Positions 56,898-64,000 of a DNA stretch of 64,000 bases are shown one piece after another. The translations under genes and the position numbers were made by a program. The notes beneath the pieces are model-generated. The model ran no database searches and was not told where the DNA came from. It saw only the letters and a list, made by a program, of their open reading frames with translations. Every line of letters begins with the position of its first letter. The first letter of the stretch is position 1. This DNA is from Linnemannia hyalina. Its lineage: Eukaryota; Mortierellomycota; Mortierellomycetes; Mortierellales; Mortierellaceae. The DNA lies in assembly GCA_019671135.1 (NCBI GenBank), contig JAHRHY010000008.1, positions 2,170,001-2,234,000 of the forward strand, written 5' to 3'.

Positions 56898-59305
56898 AAC
56901 CAAGGACGACGTTGTACGGTTGCCATCGCCAAAGACTCACAACCGATACAGAACAGTCGAGTCACCCAAGGTTGTCTCCAAGGCCAACACTACTGCTACT
57001 TCATCGCCACAATCCACTCTGGCTCCCGGACCTTCACAGCAGAGCTCCTCTTTGCCCTCTAACCCGAATGCAGACGGGCATCCTCCATTGGCCAGGACGC
57101 GAATTCCGAGGAATCGAGGTCGGTTTTGCGTTCAAAGAGAGAACGCGCAAGATTGTCCATGGCCCACCTCCCAAGGCCAAGCAGTTCAAGCTCAAGTTCT
57201 ACCGGGAGCCGGCGCAGACCAACAGTGTTTTGATCAAAAAGTCCAAACCGAAGGGCGACAGAGTCTCATCTGGATTTCAGAAGAAATCACTTGCAGATCT
57301 CGACAAGAATGGTCTCGTGCGGTCGATGAACTGGCACCACCCAACGTATTCTTTGGAGATTGGCACAGTGCGTGCGAACGTCAGACGCGCAGTGATGGAC
57401 GGAGTTGCCGGTACTGACGCTCTTACCAAGGAGCGTCAGGAGGTAGTCGATTGTTTCCAGGCGGCCCCACGGCTGGCTGCGGGCGTGAAGCGTGAGGCTC
57501 AGCGTCTTATTGACCACTTCGTGGAAATGCTGAGGGATCGCATGGACAAAGTGGAGGAGGAGCGAAGGATTATATTGGAATTAATGACGCCACCCCAAAC
57601 GATGACCGAATTATATCGACTTCAGTGCAGGAAGGACTCTATCACGGAGGCGGAGCGGGGGATACTGTTGTCGATTTGCGAGTGGACAAGCCTGCGGATG
57701 TCGATAAGGATGAGGAGGATGCCGGCGGCATCAAGGAGAACGACGACTCCGATGTCGCGAACAGGCAGGACAAGGAGTTCCGCTTCTTAATCTCTTTCCT
57801 GACGTATCTGTATTCAGGAAATTACCCGAAGGAGAACTCCAAGGCAGGCGGCGTTGCTAATCAGCTTGTTGTCTGGTTGGTGAAGGACGGGATACATGAT
57901 CCAGTTCGGGCGCGCAGGGAACTTCAGGAAACCGCACCATTCACACCGACGTATTTGGTCCGATCTGTGTCTGGTCAGCTGGCTGTCGAGCTGAGACGAG
58001 TGTATGGGCATAGGAGCCGTGATCTCCACGATAAGGTATGGGCTGAAGTATCTTTGGCTAATTCAGGTGTGCTGTTATGCTTTCATCGCACAAAAAAAAT
58101 ATCGTGAATATTATTTAATTTATTTTAGGATTAATCTATTCTCACAGGGCTGTGTGGCCTTATTCTCACAGGGTAATATCACATCCATCAATGTAAAGTC
58201 CAAAAACGCAATATGAAGTAGCCCTTTCACTTTAGATACTTATTGTGCCTCATAAAGAGGTGCATCGATTGGTATAAGAATGGACATGATTGGGGTTCTG
58301 GTTCAATGAAATATTGGCATCAAAGTCTTTGTCAATTATAGGACCATTAGATGAAGTTAAATTTGGTCGAAGAAAGCAGGAGTATGAAGGTGGTAGGCCA
58401 TGGCAACAATAGTTAGGATGGCTTCAGAGATTCTTGAAGTGATTGCGAGCAGTTTGAGAAAAAAAAGTAGAGAAACTGTTTTTGCACAACGATCATGTCA
58501 CCTTCTTCATGCTAAACCCATGTAAATATTTAGGACCCTGTGAGAATAAGACTTCACAGGGCTGTCAGAATAACTTCATCCTTTATTATATTATTTTCTT
58601 TTCTTGCATAGCTCAAGGTCATGAAGGACAAGGGCATAGTAAGAGGCGATGTCGACATTCAAATTCGACCACATGTTTCCGCCGTCGAGAACTTTCTCTA
58701 CTTGAACAAACTCACGGGAAACAGCCGTCGGATTGAGCCCCTTACTTCCTCACAGCAACCTTCCATACATTCTCGGAGAGGGAGATTCCAGCCTTTTCTG
58801 GAAGCGTACATCGCTGAAGGAAAGATTGGTGCGGTTGGGCGAGTTGGATAACTCGACCATCACCTCCGTGAACGACCTTGACACATGGATAGCAGGAAAA
58901 GAGCCCGGTTTTATCATCAAGAACTTTGTCGCCGACGTCGCCCCTCAGGGTCTCACAAGTCGACAGCAGAAGCAAGCAGATCATCGATCTGCGGTCAAGC
59001 TATGGTCCTTGGATCAGACCCGGAGCCACTTGGTGGATGTCCAGAATGAATGGCTCGACCCCATTACCTATGCCACGAAGGGATATGTCCTCCGAGGCTC
59101 TCTAAAGACCGACGGGTTCAGGATACAGTTGTTGGCATTCAAGCTTCGAGAGCTTCAGGATGTTCGATTTGGCCGTATCGCAGAGGACAGGCTGCCCTCA
59201 AGATTGACTTCGACTGTTGGCGGAATCGATTACTTCCTGCCCGAGATCCAGAATGTCATTACCAGCAAGGACGACGACGCCAAATATTGGCCAGGAGTTC
59301 AACCC
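56898..59305 (+). pseudogene. Middle region of the XPG-Fanzor fusion
   Basis: It splices in frame from the XPG part (AG|AACCAAGG, restoring Arg). A Ser/Pro linker is followed by KQFKLKFYREPAQTNSVLIK, LVRSMNWHHPTYSLEIGTVR, FLTYLYSGNYPKENSKAGG, GDVDIQIRPHVSAVENFLYL and ITYATKGYVLRGSLKTDG. The pieces keep one order and strand but change frame near 57100, 57565, 58735 and 59300. An intron (donor 58036 GTATGG, acceptor about 58611 CATAG) contains a MITE-like insertion. There is no stop-promoter boundary between the XPG and RuvC parts, which supports a single ancestral protein. By position it should hold the Fanzor recognition and wedge-type domains (inference). Confidence 0.6.
58138..58566. repeat. 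MITE-like element with 15-bp inverted repeats inside the intron
   Basis: CTTATTCTCACAGGG (58159-58173) is the exact reverse complement of CCCTGTGAGAATAAG (58536-58550). Outside both, a direct repeat TCACAGGGCTGT occurs (about 58142 and 58554). The 360-nt interior has no ORF. Confidence 0.7.
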
Positions 59306-60880
59306 TAAGAGATCAAGGCATTGACTTTGGACGGCGGAAGGCGTGTGTCATTGGCGCCTATGCGGATATTCCGGACGACTCGCTCAGGACTGGAAACGGC
59401 AAGGAGGTCGACAGGTAACTTCAAGCATAGAAGGGATTGTTGCTACCTCTGTGGAACCGACAGCAACGTCGACATCCTCAATCTCTCTTCCTACCCTGTA
59501 ATAGGAGCAGAGCAAGAGAGAAGAGGCAAGGGTGAGGACAAGGAAGGAAGACAAGAGGCAAGGAGAATAGCAAGGGAAAGAGACAAGAGGGTGTAGGGAC
59601 AAGAGGAAAGGGCAAGAAGGAATGAGGTTTATTGTACAGGAGGGACAGGGTATTTATACGTCTATGGTATGAGGGATGATGGTGAGGTAATAATAAGCAG
59701 GGGTAGTGTGTAAGACAGACACACAAGATATTAACAAGGAAGTAAGGAACAAGGCAGCCAAAAGCAGGAGGCAATCTACAATCCTGTTACATACCCCCAT
59801 CTCGGTTTCAACTCAAGATCAACATACAACAACCTCGCCTCTGGTGTCGACAAGGACGGTGTTTCACAATCTGGCGGTGAAACAAAAGGCGGTGTATCAA
59901 CCAACATTCCGCTTCCGTCGGTGGCTGGAGGGCGAGAAGCAGGCGTTGCTGGATGTGGGTGAGGAACACCGAACGATTGCAGGAATCGAGACTGAACTTC
60001 CACCTTTGAAAGGCGAGGGGGCGAGTGTGATCAACTACACTGCAGAGCTGAGGCGAATCGAGGAGAGACTATTGGAGTTCTATGCGGGCCCAGACCAGCT
60101 GTACAAACGCCACAAGTGGGACATGAAGCGTGCCCGTCAGTATGAGTACCAATTGCTTGCCAACCGCCTCCTTGGTATCGTTGGAGGAAGTATTGGGCGT
60201 CGATATGATCCAGTAAACCCTGTCTTGATTGGAGTAGGACTGGGCAAGTTCTCGATTAGGAGTGGACTCTCCTCTCTTGACTCCACTTTCCTATCTTTTT
60301 TTGTGCAGAAGGTAACCATTGATTCAAGAATATCATTAAGGATTGACACCTGCAAATACTTGTCATCCGTAAAACAAACAAAAAATAGTAAATATGATTG
60401 CCGGTTTCCTTCAAATTAGCACGGTCGTTGGGTTACCTGGTCGTTGGACTCAATGGGTATTATACGAGCAAGAAATGTCCTCACTGTCGGCTATTCGTCG
60501 CCCAGGTCACCCTCCGCCGTTTCTTTTGCCCAACCTGCCACGTTTATCACCACCGTGACGTTATGGCGGCTGAGAACATGGCCAACCTTGTGCGAGGATA
60601 TCTTGAGAAGCAGCAGCGTCCAGAGCACCTCCAGCCTGTGGCTCCGGACGGATCTCTTCCTTGGGTGGCTAGTGCCGGCGCAGGATCAGAACACTCTCGA
60701 ACACAACCCCCGGAAGCGGCAGCAGCGGGAGCACTGGCACAATGAGTCGATCGCCAGGACATCAAAAACGGCCTGCCTCTACCTCAAGCACCACGGACGG
60801 AACTCAAGGCCGACCAAAGAGGTCAGCCATTGCCTCTAGTTCAAGCCCGGTGCGCGGTGGAAAGGGTGCGCGGAAGTAGT
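59306..60880 (+). pseudogene. Fanzor/TnpB-like RuvC nuclease and zinc ribbon, C-terminal part of the fusion
   Basis: Fanzors are eukaryotic TnpB relatives, RNA-guided DNA nucleases. RuvC-I: QGIDFGRRKACVIGAYADI, with the catalytic Asp at nt 59323-59325. After a 430-nt interruption come FHNLAVKQKAVYQPTFRFRR and the helical segment WDMKRARQYEYQLLANRL. The RuvC-II strand is NPVLIGVGLGKFS (about 60220). An intron-like gap (60300-60415) precedes ARSLGYLVVGLNGYYTSK, then zinc ribbon CPHC (60476) and CPTC (60527) and RuvC-III HHRDVMAAENMANLVRGYL. A basic Ser-rich tail ends at about 60880 in another frame. Where family members usually have Glu before YYTSK, this copy has Gly. Several frame changes make it a pseudogene. 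Confidence 0.75.
59414..59847. other. 430-nt interruption between RuvC-I and the rest of the Fanzor region
   Basis: It begins with a donor-like GTAACT after GTCGACAG and is followed by GTCGACA again at 59848. It includes a purine-rich low-complexity stretch (59505-59630). It may be an enlarged intron or an insertion with 7-nt direct repeats; I cannot decide. Confidence 0.4.
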
Positions 60881-61364
60881 CTACTGTCCCCATCTATCTT
60901 GGGGTGCCATTAGGCGAATATGCGACACACACCTATCTCTTGATGGTGTCCATCTACTATTAGACTGTACCACTCACTGCAAGATTCAGAAGAGTAGTTC
61001 TTGTATGTGATCATCTAAGGCAATTATACCCTCAACTGTATCTTTGAGGCGAAATACAGGTGTTTTGTTACATGGATCTAGCACGACTTCACATTTTATC
61101 ATGATATTGCACTCTATTCAGAATGGCAGGCTTTGCACATCGAAGAATTCTAGATCGCACACCATGTCCTCAGTATGGAACTGCTTTCAGTTTGTCTGTA
61201 GAAAGTGCATTGATATAGTGGTTATTAATAAAACCTGTTTGTTCCGTGCTAAACCCATGTAAAAATTTACATGGAAATCATTCGCCATTACCTGCGATCC
61301 ATTTAATTGATCAAGCGGATTTAGGCATTTCAATTCCGGCGATGATCCAGTGTCGGAACTTGCA
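60881..61364. other. Spacer right of the Fanzor region
   Basis: AT-rich. The segment GCTAAACCCATGTAAA near 61247 is shared with the MITE interior at 58510. A perfect short palindrome CCATGTAAAAATTTACATGG lies at about 61254-61273. No gene. Confidence 0.4.
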
Positions 61365-61506
61365 AAAATGACAAGTGGTGATGAATGGGTTATGAATCAG
61401 GAGAATGAATGACAGGAATCTGGGGACCGGTTGGAACATTGGTGAATTAGCATTTCAAAAAAAACGTCGAAATCACGTTTTGGTTGATCACTTGATAGGA
61501 GCACTG
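61365..61506 (-). repeat. DNA-transposon terminal repeat, copy 2 (CAGTGCTCC end)
   Basis: On the minus strand it begins CAGTGCTCC next to TA and matches 40267-40415 over about 140 nt (shared GATTTCGAC, TTTTGAAATGCT, CCCCAGATTCCTGTCATTCA). It is the right-hand end of an element extending leftward, so the Fanzor region could be its cargo. The matching left end was not found. Confidence 0.65.
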
Positions 61507-61885
61507 TATTTTTTTTTTTTTTTTTTAGGAGGTGGGGGAATGATTGAGGTGTGGCTGGGAACTTGAAGAAGAGGTGCTTGTGGCAGCCAAACGTTCATGG
61601 AGACGTTGCCTTTTGATCTCCTCCCTGCAGGAGAATTCCAGGCCGCGTTGTCAATGCTTCGTTCACATTGGTACAAAAAGATGTGGTGGCTAGGCAGTGG
61701 CGGCAATGCCTTAGGTTAGCAGTCATATTCTTTAGTAGATAGTATTAGTAGTGCGCCGAGCCCTCTTGTCTGCTCTTTGTCCTTTTACACATCACTTCTT
61801 GGACGAGAGCAGTATTGACAAGAGTTTCGCTGGCGCGCTGCAGTGTATCGTTTCGTGTGATTCTCTTAGGACGCTATTATCACTT

Positions 61886-61927
61886 CCCCCCCCCTCCAAC
61901 CTACAACCCCCCTTCCCCCCCCCCCCC
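61886..61927 (+). repeat. Poly(C)-rich tract
   Basis: Runs of 9-13 C with short interruptions. Confidence 0.85.
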
Positions 61928-61993
61928 GTACCAATTGAGGACTTAACAGCGGTCCTACAACTCTGGCCGTCGACCCTCTCCCCTGAGTAACAA

Positions 61994-62046
61994 GGCGTTC
62001 AGCCATAACCCAACGGATGATAGCTTCGGGCCATTGCCTGAGCATT
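61994..62046 (-). rRNA. 53-nt fragment of 28S rRNA gene
   Basis: Antisense GGCGTTCAGCCATAACCCAA and on to CGGGCCATTGCCTG, the same LSU segment as 37846-37890 but slightly closer to the conserved sequence. It is flanked by unrelated DNA and is too short to be functional. Confidence 0.75.
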
Positions 62047-62785
62047 AAATCTTGCCCAACTTTACTAATATGACACATTTCACATCCACTGGCCGCAGGT
62101 CGTTCAGGCATCGCCAAGATAAAAAAAAGATACTGTGACAAGCCTCAGAACCTGAAATGGCTCACTGACCACCATGCATATTGCTCGCCAACAAGGGCCA
62201 GTCGCCATTCTCTTTGTCTTGGGTTTTCTGCATTCAAAAGGAGACTTTGATATAGTTGATCACTGGCCCGCAGCCGCCAGGCCTCTTGAACTTCATTTTG
62301 TGGCGCAACACGTAAAAGATTTTGTACGTGAAATTGATCTCGTACGTCCACGTTTGAGTTTGCTTTTCCGCAGAATGAGACCCAGTGGACACGTTAGAGT
62401 TGAAAGTCTGCCTTTCTTTTAACTCTCACCACTCTTCATTCATTCCTTTTCATCCTTTCCTTCTGTTCATTCCTTCTATTCCTTTCCTTCATTTCATTCC
62501 TCCTATTCCTTTCCTTCATTTCCTCCATTTCCTTTCATTCTTTCACCCTTTCATCCCTTTATCCTTTTATCTTTTTATCTTTTTATCTTTTTATCTTTTT
62601 ATCTTTTTATCCTTTCATCCTTTCATCCTTTCATTCTTTTCATTTCATCCTTTCCTTTCATCCTTTCCTTTCATCCCTTTCTTCTGTTCATTCCTTCTAT
62701 TCATTCCTTCTATTCCTTTCCTTCCTTTCATTCTTTTCCTTTCCTTCCGTTCATTCGTCATTGTTCCCCCCACCCTATTCAAAAA
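62047..62785 (+). promoter_or_regulatory. Pyrimidine-rich repeat tract and promoter of the HSP70-like gene
   Basis: From about 62400 to 62780 the strand is almost pure CT with TTCATTCC-type units and five (CTTTTTAT) units at about 62571-62610. It leads directly to the start at 62786, matching the promoter style of other genes here. Short ORFs at 62145-62422 are not supported. Confidence 0.5.
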
Positions 62786-64000
62786 ATGAAAAGGTCGAAC
62801 AAGAAAGGATTGTTCTCACTTCTGATTACTTTGATCGTTGTGATCTTCCTGTCCTCTGCAACCGTGTCTGCTGCTCGACCAGAACGTGTTCGTACGACGC
62901 TTGCAATTGGTAAGAACAAATTCGCCCTTTCCCTTCCCTCTTCGAACCGCACTGCAGAATGCTCGGAATAACCGTCCATTTTATGTTCATTTTCTTCTCA
63001 GAGGTTGGATCTAGTGTCACTCGTTTGAGTGTCGACGTTGGTGATAACGGTAAACCGAAAATAATATCAATCGGTCCAGGAACACGTTCCACGGCCGGAC
63101 CATTGGAGTCCAACTGGACAACCGAAGGATTCCTGTTGATTAAGGATGGCACAGACAAAGTGCGTTATGTGCACCCATCCAACACACTTTTCAACCTTGA
63201 CCATCCAATCGCGTTGCGTTCACTTCATCATTACGGTATCAGGCCCAACATTACCGGACACCAGGCATTCACCCTCATCGACATCACAGCCAAGTATCTG
63301 CAGGAATTAACAACATCCGCTGAATTGATCCTCGGTCATAGTGTCAACTTTGTTGGTATCCTCTCGCCAGATGGACAAAGCCTACGGACCACGACAAAGG
63401 AAATCATCGGTGATGGGTTCAGAGGGAACTACACCTTGCTTGAGAGAGTTTATGTTGGTAGATACACTGAACGGATAGTGATTGAGTTGAGGGAGGTGAT
63501 GGAGAAAGCCTTAAATGCTGCAGGACTGCAAGCCAAAAAATCTCTTCCCACGTGTACAGGAAAGCCTCTGCCGCCATCGGTTTCTTTGATCAAGGCATGG
63601 AGTACAGTCGAAACGTTCTTGTCTATCGTCTCGGTGGCTCGACATTCGAGGTCTCAGTCCATGAAATTGACGACGATTCCAGTTACGCCATGTCTTCCGT
63701 CTATGATCAACACCTGGGCGGAAACGATTTCAATCAACGCGTCGTCGACCATTTACTCCTGGCCCACAAGAACAAGACCGGTCATGACCTCTCCAGTGAC
63801 GACAAGTTTCTCCTTCGACTGGGAAACGAAGTCGAAAAGGCCAAGCGAATGCTCTCTGTCCACGACTGTGTTCGGATCGAAATCGAGTCCCTCCACCCTG
63901 GGGTTCAAAGTCTCTCCGAAAAGTTGACTCGGTCTCAATTCGAGGATCTCAATATGGATCTCTTTACCAAGACCATCACGGCGATCGATCAGGCTATCAA
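62786..64000 (+). CDS. Divergent ER-type HSP70-like protein, runs off window
   Basis: Exon 1 (62786-62909) encodes a signal peptide (KGLFSLLITLIVVIFLSSA, then VSAARPE). A GTAAGA intron leads to exon 2 at 63002, which continues past the window end. Alignment by eye to BiP/HSP70: the phosphate-1 motif, normally GIDLGTT, reads AIEVGSS; phosphate-2, normally DLGGGTFDVS, reads RLGGSTFEVSV; then YDQHLGGNDFNQRVVDH, NEVEKAKRMLS, RIEIESL and LTRSQFEDLNMDLF are well conserved. The frame breaks at an A-run (63535-63540); one extra A would restore it, so there is either a recent frameshift or a sequence error. The loss of catalytic Asp and Thr suggests a pseudo-ATPase or specialised lumenal chaperone. 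Confidence 0.75.

Noticed and set aside
59414..59847. Solo LTR
   Set aside because: A TGTTG...CAACA pair can be drawn, but no matching 4-6 bp target duplication is present; an intron or other insertion fits as well.
1..64000. tRNA genes
   Set aside because: No cloverleaf with A/B boxes was convincing by eye; a covariance-model scan would be decisive.

Overview
The window reads as nuclear DNA of an early-diverging fungus, most likely Mucoromycota and probably Mortierellaceae. Support: short GT-AG introns (60-120 nt, a few longer), long pyrimidine-rich promoters, a TEA/ATTS transcription factor, Crinkler (CRN) genes, and a mix of Helitrons, MULE remnants, a LINE and Fanzor-type sequences. The lineage is inference; the gene families can be read directly.

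Region 1, about 1-19.4 kb, is an ordinary core segment with intact spliced genes: adenosine kinase (1607-3183, +), an acidic-tailed WD40 protein (3657-6840, +), the mitochondrial ABC exporter ATM1 (7102-10134, -), a TEA-domain transcription factor with a TEAD-like C-terminal domain (14678-17411, +) and HIS1 (17721-19339, -). The WD40/ATM1 and TEA/HIS1 pairs converge. A 4.5-kb divergent, pyrimidine-rich region separates ATM1 from the TEA gene.

Region 2, about 19.4-62 kb, is accessory DNA dominated by mobile and broken genes. In order it holds an unrecognised degenerate coding block (20.1-21.7 kb); a C-terminal Fanzor/TnpB-like fragment (23.6-23.95 kb, -); a decayed CRN C-terminus (24.4-25.1 kb, -); and a CRN NTPase gene split by a 3.6-kb insert (25.6-32.0 kb). 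The insert carries an intact six-exon gene encoding four zinc fingers, an HNH-like nuclease motif, a PCNA-interacting (PIP) box and a basic tail. Next come a Helitron 3' end (33542); two small ORFs, one for a secreted Cys-rich peptide; a 5'-truncated LINE inserted at the 3' end of an antisense 28S rDNA fragment with a perfect 15-bp target duplication (35.9-38.1 kb); a Ulp1-protease/FAR1 MULE remnant; an opposite-strand MULE C-terminus; a GC-rich palindrome array (43.5-44.2 kb); and a head-to-tail chain of Helitron ends and Helitrons (44.65-53.51 kb). The last Helitron lies in an intron of a minus-strand gene.

At 55.7-60.9 kb a long decayed coding region places an XPG/FEN1-like nuclease domain upstream of a Fanzor-type RuvC/zinc-ribbon domain on the same strand, in one order. 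I read it as the fossil of a two-nuclease fusion protein. It is followed by a Tc1/mariner-like terminal repeat, a 28S rDNA snippet, and (62.8 kb to the window end) a divergent HSP70-like gene with a signal peptide and degenerate ATP-site motifs.

The strongest candidates for undescribed biology are (1) the zinc-finger/HNH/PIP-box gene sitting inside a Crinkler and (2) the XPG-Fanzor fusion with its second, shorter relative. Both suggest nuclease-bearing selfish genes in a repeat-rich compartment.
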